The notes under the pieces: generated by a model
The model's input: only the letters and a program-made list of their open reading frames with translations
Database searches by the model: none
What the model was told of the DNA's origin: nothing
Translations under genes and position numbers: made by a program
Part shown: positions 1 to 6,563 of the stretch, piece by piece
Position numbering within the stretch: position 1 is the first letter of the stretch
How the letters are laid out: each line of letters begins with the position of its first letter
Assembly: GCA_017882205.1 (NCBI GenBank)
Contig: JADGPY010000147.1
Coordinates: 1-8,453 of the forward strand
From: Chitinophagaceae bacterium
Lineage (GTDB): Bacteria; Bacteroidota; Bacteroidia; Chitinophagales; Chitinophagaceae
Reading direction: 5' to 3'
Length of the DNA stretch: 8,453 nucleotides

Positions 1-311
1 ACTCCATATTGATCAATTATTTTTTTATCAGGATCGGCAACTAATCTAAATGGAAGATCAAATTTCTGTTCAAATTTTTTGTGCTTCTTTTCATCATCCG
101 GGCTTACGCCCAGTACAACTATACCCTTCTTCTTAAGTAGAGAATAATTGTCACGCAGGTTGCAGGCCTCGATGGTACAAGTGGGGGTATCATCTTCGGG
201 ATAAAAGTAAAGGGCTACCCGCTTACCTTTAAATTCGGTTAGGGAAATGGGTTTCCCATCCTGATCCTTTGATTTGAATAGCGGGGCTTTATCTCCTTCT
301 TGCAGATCCAT
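1..311 (-). CDS. bcp: Thioredoxin-dependent thiol peroxidase, BCP/PrxQ type (3' end outside window)
   Basis: The enzyme reduces hydrogen peroxide and organic hydroperoxides in the cytoplasm, with electrons from thioredoxin. The visible 103 residues contain the family signature YFYPEDDTPTCTIEAC at about residues 35-50. It places the peroxidatic cysteine at C45 and the resolving cysteine at C50, the spacing and numbering of the E. coli BCP atypical 2-Cys type. A GVSPDD segment and an LVADPD segment follow, as expected for the thioredoxin-like fold. The gene starts at the ATG whose complement is at 309-311 and continues past the left edge, so roughly the last third of a typical 150-residue protein is missing. 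It lies 32 bases downstream of the M23 peptidase stop on the same strand, so co-transcription is likely. No Shine-Dalgarno sequence is visible. The family call is close to certain; the symbol rests on family resemblance only. Confidence 0.93.
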   Translation of the reverse strand, partial: MDLQEGDKAPLFKSKDQDGKPISLTEFKGKRVALYFYPEDDTPTCTIEACNLRDNYSLLKKKGIVVLGVSPDDEKKHKKFEQKFDLPFRLVADPDKKIIDQYG

Positions 312-343
312 GTTGAATCGTATTAGTTGATTTATTAAAGTTA

Positions 344-2086
344 TTACCGTGTAAAATGATATACCTTCCCGGTTCGATTACCTGCTTCATCATCAACGCG
401 CACCCGTAGTTCGTTTTCTCCCGAAGGGCACATTTCATCAAATTTATAAATAAATGTACGGCCTTTGTCATTAGTAAACCGCAACCATTTGCCATTGAGC
501 TCAGCCCAAAAATTATTAATTGAATGATTATTATCAGTAACAACGAATACTATCCTGGAGCTGCGGGAGAGGTTAGCATTCTCTGGAAATCCGCCTGCAA
601 TCACCGGGGGTAGCTTATCAAGCAATAATTGAAAATTCCCAAATTCCCTGAAACGGCCAACAAACCATTCACCTTCTATTTTAGTTTTTACTACCTCTTT
701 TTTCCCACCCCAGCTACGCTCCATCACGATGCCCGATAGATCTTCAAGGGGTACAAATTTTGATAACTTCAATTTGACTGTAAAATAACCATGCACCGGA
801 ACCAATCCGGTATGCACAGCATGCAGATCCGATACGGCCATTTGATCGGCTGAAGATCTCTTAGAATACTCAAACCCAATTGAATCATATAAATCCTGCT
901 CCCCTAATATTACCATCACGTCGTTCCTCTCAAATACATTCACGAAACCAGGATGAAATTCCTGTTGCTGATATATAGAAGATCCTGCTGGCAACGATTT
1001 GGCTCCTCCTTTTTTAATTGAGAACTTTACTTGTGAGGTATTTCCATTTGCATCCTTCACTTCAATCCTCACCTGGTGAATGCTTTCATCTTCAAGTGCA
1101 ATTACACCATCACTGGAGATGTCCTTATATACGCCTTGAGGATAACCTGGAAGTCTGGACAAATGTTCGACAAAAGGTCCACCAGACGCTCTTAGCTTAT
1201 AATCAATATGTGCATTTTCATACCTTGTTTCATTATATGATATGCTATCGAGCTGGAAGCCAACTACCGGGCGATCATCAACATACAAAATCGATTGAAA
1301 AATACCATTTGGATTAGACGAGCCATTCCTTCTGTCAACAGCCGAGATTCCAAAACTTACCTTGTCCGAATTTATTATTATCATCGGCGAAGCCGGAGAA
1401 TAAAACCCATTCGCCATTTTCAGGGAGAACAGTTTGGGGGTTTGGCTATATGTGCTGATAGTTCGATCGTAGACTGCCAGACGCGAAATAGCCGGAGGAA
1501 TATTATCAGGAAGTGGTAAGCCAAACAGAAGTGGGTTTAAAACCTTATCCGTTTTTGTATCCCTGATTTCAAAATGAAGATGTGGCCCCTGTGACCCACC
1601 TGTATTGCCACTATATGCAATGAAATCTCCTTGTTTTACCGGGAATAGTCCTGGAGGAATATCGAGGAATATATTCCAGGATTCAAGTTTATATTGCTGT
1701 TGTTTTACATACTTTTCCAGTGCGGGTGAAAAATCATTAAGATGGCCATACAAGGTGGTGAGACCGTTAGGATGATTGATATAAATAGCCCTGCCAAAAC
1801 CAGATGGCTCTATTCTCACATGGGCTATGTATCCATCGGCTGCTGCAGAAACACGATGATTTTCTGTCTGATCAGTTCTGCAATCCAGGCCCATATGATA
1901 ATGATTGGGCCGTAATTCCCCAAAATTAGCTACCAAACCAATCTTTGCGCTTACAGGATATATGAAATAGCCCTGTGGATAATGTTTATTTGGAAACACC
2001 TGGGCACTGGCAAAGTAAGAAAAATGAAGGATGGTAAAAAACAGGAACGGTTTATGTAATGTAATAAATCTGAAATTCATTCTCAT
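344..2086 (-). CDS. Secreted M23 family zinc metallopeptidase
   Basis: This 580-residue protein is predicted to be exported and to cut peptide crosslinks in peptidoglycan, as LytM-type M23 enzymes do. A signal peptide covers about residues 1-28, with a hydrophobic core and an ASA cleavage site before Q29. The peptidase domain spans about residues 40-190. The first zinc motif is HMGLD with H64 and D68, YGHL supplies H115, and GPHLHFEI supplies H169 and H171. All the metal and catalytic positions expected of an active M23 enzyme are therefore present. The 390-residue C-terminal part looks beta-rich and Ig-like, with segments such as VKDANGNTS near 343 and VDDEAGNRTG near 564, and probably mediates binding or scaffolding. 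The second in-frame ATG, two codons in, is an alternative start. The bcp-type gene follows 32 bases downstream. Exact substrate and cellular role are unknown. Confidence 0.9.
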   Translation of the reverse strand: MRMNFRFITLHKPFLFFTILHFSYFASAQVFPNKHYPQGYFIYPVSAKIGLVANFGELRPNHYHMGLDCRTDQTENHRVSAAADGYIAHVRIEPSGFGRAIYINHPNGLTTLYGHLNDFSPALEKYVKQQQYKLESWNIFLDIPPGLFPVKQGDFIAYSGNTGGSQGPHLHFEIRDTKTDKVLNPLLFGLPLPDNIPPAISRLAVYDRTISTYSQTPKLFSLKMANGFYSPASPMIIINSDKVSFGISAVDRRNGSSNPNGIFQSILYVDDRPVVGFQLDSISYNETRYENAHIDYKLRASGGPFVEHLSRLPGYPQGVYKDISSDGVIALEDESIHQVRIEVKDANGNTSQVKFSIKKGGAKSLPAGSSIYQQQEFHPGFVNVFERNDVMVILGEQDLYDSIGFEYSKRSSADQMAVSDLHAVHTGLVPVHGYFTVKLKLSKFVPLEDLSGIVMERSWGGKKEVVKTKIEGEWFVGRFREFGNFQLLLDKLPPVIAGGFPENANLSRSSRIVFVVTDNNHSINNFWAELNGKWLRFTNDKGRTFIYKFDEMCPSGENELRVRVDDEAGNRTGKVYHFTR

Positions 2087-2094
2087 TTATCACA

Positions 2095-2102
2095 CAAATC
2101 TA
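2095..2102 (-). promoter_or_regulatory. Candidate Bacteroidota -7 promoter element for the M23 gene
   Basis: On the minus strand these bases read TAGATTTG, an exact match to the TAnnTTTG consensus used by the Bacteroidota primary sigma factor. The element ends only 8 bases before the annotated ATG at 2086, so the transcript would have almost no leader. No clear TTTG -33 element lies 17-23 bases further upstream, which weakens the call. Confidence 0.35.
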
Positions 2103-2128
2103 ACACCTAAAATTTAAAACATTCTGCT

Positions 2129-2413
2129 ATGTCAAGATCAAACACAATCGGTGCAATCATTTTAGGGGCTGCTGTTGGAGTAGCATTATTAGAATTTTTT
2201 AATATGCCCGAGGAGGAAAGAGAGGAATTTTATTGTCATATAAAGAACCGGGCACACGATCTGCTGGATGATGTAGAAGGAACGGTAGATACAGTAAAAC
2301 AGCATTTTGCGGAAATAGATCGTAAACCAAAAGAAGAATGGGTAGAAAAGTTTTTAGTAGTAAAAAGATTACTCTCAAACCTTTTCGGCTATGAACGAAG
2401 ATTCTTAATTTAG
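2129..2413 (+). CDS. Small membrane-anchored YtxH-like protein
   Basis: This is a 94-residue protein of unknown function. A single glycine/alanine-rich transmembrane helix lies at about residues 6-24 (IGAIILGAAVGVALLEFF). A charged, largely helical tail follows, with an acidic cluster PEEEREEF at 27-34 and amphipathic segments to about residue 85. A short N-terminal glycine-rich helix followed by a charged helical tail is the layout of YtxH-domain proteins, which are often stress-associated in other bacteria; that assignment is by layout, not by a diagnostic motif. The start ATG lies 42 bases from the divergent M23 gene start. The downstream DUF3592-like gene begins 8 bases after the stop, so the two probably form one operon. 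Confidence 0.72.
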   Translation: MSRSNTIGAIILGAAVGVALLEFFNMPEEEREEFYCHIKNRAHDLLDDVEGTVDTVKQHFAEIDRKPKEEWVEKFLVVKRLLSNLFGYERRFLI

Positions 2414-2430
2414 CTTCCATAATGGAGCTA
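2411..2430 (+). promoter_or_regulatory. Short hairpin spanning the stop/start junction of the small-gene pair
   Basis: The bases TAGC-T-TCCA-TAA-TGGA-GCTA can fold into an 8-pair stem with one bulged T and a three-base loop. The 5' arm begins at the TAG stop of the YtxH-like gene and the 3' arm includes the TG of the next start codon. It could mask the start until ribosomes finish the first gene, which would couple the two. This is inferred from pairing only; such a short stem can arise by chance. Confidence 0.3.
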
Positions 2431-2877
2431 ATATTATTATTATTTTCTTCCGGCCTTTTATTACTTGGAATTACCAGGCTTTTTACCTTCAAGTATAGAC
2501 TCCGACATTATGTCAAATCAAAAGGTACCATCAGCAATTATGAAATAGAAACAAAGTATTTTTCAACTGGTGGAATAGAAGTAGATAAAGATCAATACGA
2601 CCGGTTTGCAAAAATTTCTAATTGGAAACGGGTAAAATATTATTCACCTGAAATTACATACCATGCTGATAATGGGCAGGATTATAGTGGCACATGGTGG
2701 ACAGAAATGCCAAATGGGATTCCTCATAACATTGGCGAGTTGGTTGAAATATACTATAATCCTGAAATGCCCCAGAAATTTTTTATTTATGATAAGCTGA
2801 TGATGTTCTGGGAACCATTATTAATTGCAACTATTGGTTTATCAGGAGTATGCTTTATGCTTTACCAGATTTTATAG
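2422..2877 (+). CDS. DUF3592-like two-helix membrane protein
   Basis: This 151-residue protein has unknown function. A first transmembrane helix spans about residues 2-21 and a second about 129-150, with a soluble domain of roughly 105 residues between them. In that domain, YYSPEITYHADNGQDYSG (about 73-90) followed by GELVEIYYNPEMPQ (about 105-118) matches the usual DUF3592 pattern, in which a beta-strand pair carrying Y-x-Y and a G-x-x-V-x-V-Y-Y-N-P motif precede the final helix. The start at 2422 is the only well-placed ATG and puts the first helix at the very N-terminus. The gene follows the YtxH-like gene by 8 bases and precedes carB by 63 bases. No terminator is evident after its stop, so some read-through into carB is possible. 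Confidence 0.78.
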   Translation: MELILLLFSSGLLLLGITRLFTFKYRLRHYVKSKGTISNYEIETKYFSTGGIEVDKDQYDRFAKISNWKRVKYYSPEITYHADNGQDYSGTWWTEMPNGIPHNIGELVEIYYNPEMPQKFFIYDKLMMFWEPLLIATIGLSGVCFMLYQIL

Positions 2878-2913
2878 CTTGTCATATTACGTCTCGAAAT
2901 TGAACTTGAATCT

Positions 2914-2921
2914 TATCTTTG
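2914..2921 (+). promoter_or_regulatory. Candidate Bacteroidota -7 promoter element for carB
   Basis: TATCTTTG matches TAnnTTTG exactly and lies 19 bases before the carB ATG at 2941. Transcription would start near 2926-2929, giving a leader of about a dozen bases. No convincing TTTG -33 element is found at the usual 17-23 base spacing, so the call rests on the -7 match and its position. Confidence 0.5.
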
Positions 2922-2940
2922 CGCTCGTTTAAACAACAAA

Positions 2941-4602
2941 ATGCCGAAAGACAATTCTATTAAAAACGTTCTCATCATAGGCTCAGGCCCTATCATTATC
3001 GGGCAAGCCTGCGAATTTGATTATGCGGGAACACAAGCTGCCACAAGCCTACGCGAAGAAGGGATAAAAGTGATCCTCATAAATAGCAATCCCGCTACGA
3101 TCATGACCGATCCAATGATGGCAGATAAAGTATACCTCCTTCCCCTTACCATTGAAAGCATCGAACAAATACTTGATGAAAATAATGCCTCAGATGAATG
3201 GCGGATTGATTCGGTGCTGCCTACCATGGGCGGCCAGACAGCATTGAATCTTTGTAAAGAAGGCGATGAACTGGGAATATGGGAAAAATATGGCGTCCGA
3301 CTTATTGGAGTAGATATAAAGGCAATAGATAAGGCAGAGGATAGGGAAAAATTCAGGTTATGGATGATAGAACTGGGTGTACCTGTGGCTCCATCAAAAA
3401 CAGCGAATTCTTTTTTGGAAGGAAAGGAATTTGCCCAGGATATCGGTTTCCCCCTTGTGATCCGTCCATCTTTTACGCTCGGAGGCACCGGTGGAAGTTT
3501 TGTACATGGCAAGGATCAACTTGATGAAGCTTTAAATATAGGCCTTTCTGCTTCGCCAATGCATGAAGTATTGGTTGAAAAAGCATTGCTTGGCTGGAAA
3601 GAATTTGAACTTGAGCTATTACGTGATAGCAATGACAATGTGGTGATTATATGCACAGTGGAGAATTTCGACCCGATGGGAATTCATACGGGCGATTCCA
3701 TAACAGTGGCACCCGCAATGACCCTAAGCGATACCGCATTTCAGAAAATGAGAAATACGGCGATCACCATGATGCGCGACCTTGGAAATTTTGCCGGAGG
3801 CTGCAATGTGCAGTTTGCATTAAACCCACTGACTGAGGAGATTACCGCCATTGAAATAAATCCACGTGTTAGCAGGTCTTCTGCTTTGGCTTCTAAGGCA
3901 ACCGGGTATCCAATTGCAAAAATTGCAGCCAAACTTGCCATCGGGTATAATCTTGATGAATTAAAAAACCAGATCACCAAAACCACTTCAGCTTATTTTG
4001 AACCTGCACTGGATTATGTGATCGTGAAAATTCCAAGGTGGAACTTTGATAAATTCAAGGGTGCAGATGACACCCTGGGCTTGCAGATGAAATCAGTCGG
4101 CGAGGTAATGGCTATTGGAAGAAGTTTTCCTGAAGCCATCCAGAAAGCCTGCCAGAGCCTTGAAAATGAAGCGGTGGGCCTGGGTTATTATGGCAAAAGT
4201 ATGATGTACTCGGATGAACTGATCGAATACCTCAAAATACCAAAGTGGGATAGGATCTTTCGAATAAAAGACGCCCTCATGATTGGGGTAAGTGTTAAGC
4301 GAATCTGCGAATCCACGGGTATTGATCGATGGTTTATTTACCAGATACAAAAGATCTGTAACTGCGAAAAAGAAATTGTAAAATATGATCTTGAATCTTT
4401 GCCAGCTGATTTATTGAGGGAAGCAAAACAGCTGGGCTTTGGTGATGAACAACTTTCGCGGATCATGAAAGACGGTAGCACAGATGAAGATCTTTACCAG
4501 AAGAGGAAATCGCTGGGCATCAATCGTGTTTTCAAAATGGTTGATACTTGTAGCGCTGAGTTTGAAGCAAAGACACCTTATTTCTATAGCACATTTGAGT
4601 AG
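2941..4602 (+). CDS. carB: Carbamoyl-phosphate synthase large chain, N-terminal half (split CarB)
   Basis: This 553-residue protein corresponds to the first half of CarB, which uses ATP to make carboxyphosphate from bicarbonate and then carbamate. The first ATP-grasp unit opens with a nucleotide-fold segment IIGSGPIIIGQACEFDYAG (12-30). Residues aligning with the E. coli ATP site are all present with an offset of six: R135, R175, E221, H249 (in MGIHTGDS), Q291, E305 and N307. The oligomerisation domain follows at about 400-545, ending in VDTCSAEF and YFYSTFE, which is where intact CarB proteins enter the linker to the second half. The protein stops there at a TAG whose last two bases belong to the inverted repeat. 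Length equals the full first half, so nothing of the domain is lost. No carA is present in the window. A TAnnTTTG element precedes the gene. Confidence 0.93.
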   Translation: MPKDNSIKNVLIIGSGPIIIGQACEFDYAGTQAATSLREEGIKVILINSNPATIMTDPMMADKVYLLPLTIESIEQILDENNASDEWRIDSVLPTMGGQTALNLCKEGDELGIWEKYGVRLIGVDIKAIDKAEDREKFRLWMIELGVPVAPSKTANSFLEGKEFAQDIGFPLVIRPSFTLGGTGGSFVHGKDQLDEALNIGLSASPMHEVLVEKALLGWKEFELELLRDSNDNVVIICTVENFDPMGIHTGDSITVAPAMTLSDTAFQKMRNTAITMMRDLGNFAGGCNVQFALNPLTEEITAIEINPRVSRSSALASKATGYPIAKIAAKLAIGYNLDELKNQITKTTSAYFEPALDYVIVKIPRWNFDKFKGADDTLGLQMKSVGEVMAIGRSFPEAIQKACQSLENEAVGLGYYGKSMMYSDELIEYLKIPKWDRIFRIKDALMIGVSVKRICESTGIDRWFIYQIQKICNCEKEIVKYDLESLPADLLREAKQLGFGDEQLSRIMKDGSTDEDLYQKRKSLGINRVFKMVDTCSAEFEAKTPYFYSTFE

Positions 4603-4693
4603 CGATCGGGGCGCTTCCAGCGACCTGAACGCTAAAGCTCAGAGAGTATGGTTGGCATTTAGCGATCAGGTCGCTGGAAGCGCCCCGATCGCT
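4601..4693. repeat. Large GC-rich near-perfect inverted repeat between the two carB halves
   Basis: The left arm (4601-4636) and right arm (4658-4693) are reverse complements over 36 bases with one mismatch (A at 4629 against the position pairing with T), separated by a 21-base loop at 4637-4657. Each arm is built of two 15-base modules beginning AGCG and ending CGCT: AGCGATCGGGGCGCT, then AGCGACCTGAACGCT with TCC between them. GC content over 4601-4710 is 68 of 110 bases, well above the AT-rich surroundings. RNA from either strand would fold into a very stable hairpin. No transposase is encoded. The architecture resembles dispersed palindromic elements of the REP/BIME or MITE kind, but whether copies exist elsewhere in the genome cannot be seen here. 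It could also act as a terminator or mRNA-stabilising structure. Confidence 0.9.
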
Positions 4694-4727
4694 GAGCGCC
4701 CCGATCGCTGAGAGCCCAGATCACTGA
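4680..4727. repeat. Three tandem 16-base repeats at the right end of the inverted repeat
   Basis: The unit GCGCCCCGATCGCTGA occurs at 4680-4695 and again, identical, at 4696-4711. A third copy at 4712-4727 (GAGCCCAGATCACTGA) matches 13 of 16 bases. The first unit overlaps the outer end of the right arm of the inverted repeat. The graded decay suggests local duplication followed by drift. Each unit contains GATC. Confidence 0.88.
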
Positions 4728-4767
4728 AACATCATTTAATTATTGAATTATAAATTTTAAATCCCCA

Positions 4768-5958
4768 ATGCCTTTACCCATATTTAACGAATCAGTTTCA
4801 TCCGACAAACAAAAGATAATTGTATTAGGTTCAGGGCCAAACCGTATAGGTCAGGGGATTGAATTTGACTATTGTTGTGTACATGGTCTTCTCGCGATTA
4901 AGGAATGCGGTTACGAGGCAATCATGATCAATTGTAATCCTGAAACTGTATCCACAGATTTTGACATAGCAGATAAATTATACTTTGAGCCCGTGTTTTG
5001 GGAGCATATCTGGGACATTATCGAGCATGAAAAACCTTTTGGAGTTATTGTACAACTGGGTGGACAAACAGCGCTTAAACTGGCTAAAAGATTACAGGAA
5101 AAAGGTATCAGGATCATAGGTACCTCTTTCGACAGCATGGATATTGCAGAAGATCGTGGCCGTTTCAGTGATATGCTTAAGGCTCTTGAAATCCCCTACC
5201 CGAATTATGGAACTGCCCTTTCAACCGATGATGCAATTGAAGTTGCAAAAAGTGTTGGTTACCCTGTTTTAATAAGGCCTAGCTATGTGCTGGGTGGTCA
5301 AAGAATGAGAATAGTTTTAAATGACGAAGAACTTGAAAAAGGGGTTCTAAGCCTATTAAAACATCTGCCTGGAAATAAAATCCTGATTGATCATTTTTTA
5401 GACCGATGCCAGGAGGCCGAAATCGATGCAATATTTGACGGTGATGATTTTCATGTTATGGGAGTAATGGAACACATTGAACCTGCAGGGATTCACAGTG
5501 GAGACAGCAACGCCGTTTTACCACAATTTAATCTTACCCCGCTCATAGTAACCACTATGGAACATTATGCTGAAAAGATTTCGCGTGAACTAAATATCAA
5601 GGGATTGATAAACATACAGTTTGCCATTAAGAATAATGAAGTATTTGTGATAGAGGCGAATCCGCGTGCTTCAAGAACAACCCCCTTCATCGCAAAGGCC
5701 TATGGAATCCCGTACTTAAACATTGCCACCAAGATCATGATCGGGCCGGCGATGCTTAAAGATTTTACATTTGAAAAAAAGATGAAAGGCTTTGCCATTA
5801 AAGAGCCAGTATTTTCTTTCAATAAATTTCCGGGAGTAAATAAAGAATTAGGCCCTGAAATGAAAAGTACGGGTGAAGCAATACGGTTTATTAAAGATCT
5901 TCGCGATCCTTACTTCAGGCAGTTATACAAGGAAAGAAGCATGCATTTAAGTAAATAA
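4768..5958 (+). CDS. carB: Carbamoyl-phosphate synthase large chain, C-terminal half (split CarB, no allosteric domain)
   Basis: This 396-residue protein is the second ATP-grasp half of CarB, which phosphorylates carbamate to carbamoyl phosphate for pyrimidine and arginine synthesis. The conserved opening IVLGSGPNRIGQGIEFDYC starts at about residue 18. ATP-site residues by family alignment are present: R130, R170, E218, H243 (in AGIHSGDSNA), Q284, E296, N298 and R300. It ends soon after FNKFPGVNKELGPEMKSTGE, at SMHLSK, so the roughly 130-residue MGS-like allosteric domain of E. coli CarB is absent; related Bacteroidota proteins, as I recall them, end similarly. The frame is the same as the first half, 55 codons downstream. 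The chosen ATG is the first possible start; the preceding six residues MPLPIF are not recognisable CarB sequence, while NESVSSDK matches the linker. No Shine-Dalgarno sequence is visible. A weak TAnnTTTG-like match (TAAATTTT, 4751-4758) lies just upstream. Separate translation is plausible but unproven. Confidence 0.92.
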   Translation: MPLPIFNESVSSDKQKIIVLGSGPNRIGQGIEFDYCCVHGLLAIKECGYEAIMINCNPETVSTDFDIADKLYFEPVFWEHIWDIIEHEKPFGVIVQLGGQTALKLAKRLQEKGIRIIGTSFDSMDIAEDRGRFSDMLKALEIPYPNYGTALSTDDAIEVAKSVGYPVLIRPSYVLGGQRMRIVLNDEELEKGVLSLLKHLPGNKILIDHFLDRCQEAEIDAIFDGDDFHVMGVMEHIEPAGIHSGDSNAVLPQFNLTPLIVTTMEHYAEKISRELNIKGLINIQFAIKNNEVFVIEANPRASRTTPFIAKAYGIPYLNIATKIMIGPAMLKDFTFEKKMKGFAIKEPVFSFNKFPGVNKELGPEMKSTGEAIRFIKDLRDPYFRQLYKERSMHLSK

Positions 5959-5972
5959 TTTTATGGATGAAT

Positions 5973-5987
5973 ATTCCCTGCGGGAAT
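5973..5987. terminator. Possible weak terminator hairpin between convergent genes
   Basis: ATTCCC-TGC-GGGAAT forms a six-pair perfect stem with a three-base loop, in the 51-base gap between the convergent ends of the second carB half and the histidine phosphatase gene. The position suits a bidirectional terminator, but no run of T follows on either strand, so it would be a weak one. Confidence 0.35.
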
Positions 5988-6009
5988 TAAGATTGGTAGA
6001 TAAATGCCG

Positions 6010-6504
6010 TTAAGGCTTCCCATAGGTAGTTTCCTTGCAACCTATCACCTTGCCCTTCTTCATCATAATAATAAAAAGATTATTATACTCCGCATCATCA
6101 ATTACCTTCTTTGTATGAGCAACATGAAAACTGTCGAGAATGGGTAGAAGGGTATTGCTATGTCCTACAATCAAGGTATTTTGTTTAAGACCGATGCACC
6201 GTTTTACGAGCTGCCCGATACCGTCGTTGCTATAAAAACTTATAGGTATTCCAATTTCATCACTTAATGGTTGAGCTGTTTCGCGTGTACGATTTGTTTT
6301 GGTAGAAAAAATATAAGTGATCCTTTTATGCATCAGCCGCTGTTTCAAATCATGCGCCCTGTTCCTTCCTTGTTGTGAAAGGTAAACATCTCCCGAAGGT
6401 TCGGTACTTTTTTCAGCATGCCGAACAAGGTAAATGTAGTTTTTCTGCTGGCAGCTACTAAAAACAAAAGTAATTCCAAGGAGGAAAATAACAACATTTC
6501 TCAT
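6010..6504 (-). CDS. Predicted lipoprotein of the histidine phosphatase superfamily (SixA/phosphoglycerate-mutase-like)
   Basis: This 164-residue protein belongs to the branch of histidine phosphatases that remove phosphate through a phosphohistidine intermediate. The catalytic motif is LVRHAEKS with R28 and H29. R72 in NRTRETA is the second phosphate-binding arginine, and GHSNTL carries the second histidine H115. The N-terminus is a short hydrophobic signal ending in VFSSC, so C18 is a likely lipidation site and the enzyme would sit on the periplasmic side of a membrane. The lipobox is relaxed, with F at -3, which Bacteroidota tolerate. The length matches small SixA-like enzymes rather than true phosphoglycerate mutases. 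Substrate is unknown. It is convergent with carB and divergent from comEC, 59 bases apart. A near-match to the -7 element (TAGTTTG) lies in that gap on the minus strand. Confidence 0.88.
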   Translation of the reverse strand: MRNVVIFLLGITFVFSSCQQKNYIYLVRHAEKSTEPSGDVYLSQQGRNRAHDLKQRLMHKRITYIFSTKTNRTRETAQPLSDEIGIPISFYSNDGIGQLVKRCIGLKQNTLIVGHSNTLLPILDSFHVAHTKKVIDDAEYNNLFIIMMKKGKVIGCKETTYGKP

Positions 6505-6563
6505 GGTAAAAACATTGCGGGCGAAGTTACAAACTATTAGCTTAAGGCGTACAATTATCGCCC

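Noticed and set aside
1018..1519. Plus-strand open frames opposite the M23 peptidase gene.
   Set aside because: They overlap the minus-strand M23 coding sequence, have no start-site context and resemble no protein family.
3021..3512. A 163-codon antisense frame within the first carB half.
   Set aside because: It is the complement of conserved ATP-grasp codons, and the translated protein looks like a shadow.
4484..4711. An open frame of 75 codons running through the end of the first carB half and across the inverted repeat.
   Set aside because: It overlaps strongly coding carB sequence in another frame, and its second half is just a translation of the palindrome. No protein character is visible.
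4601..4727. A CRISPR array or a complete insertion sequence.
   Set aside because: The repeats are adjacent 16-base units without spacers, and there is no transposase reading frame or Cas gene. The region is too short for either.
2941..5700. Similarity between the two carB halves as a possible recent DNA duplication.
   Set aside because: This is the ancient internal duplication found in all CarB proteins. The DNA sequences of the two halves are widely diverged.
2941..5958. Calling carB a frameshifted pseudogene.
   Set aside because: The two halves are in the same frame, separated by an insertion-like spacer. Both keep full domains and all the catalytic residues I could place, so two CDS features describe the sequence better. 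Loss of function cannot be excluded.
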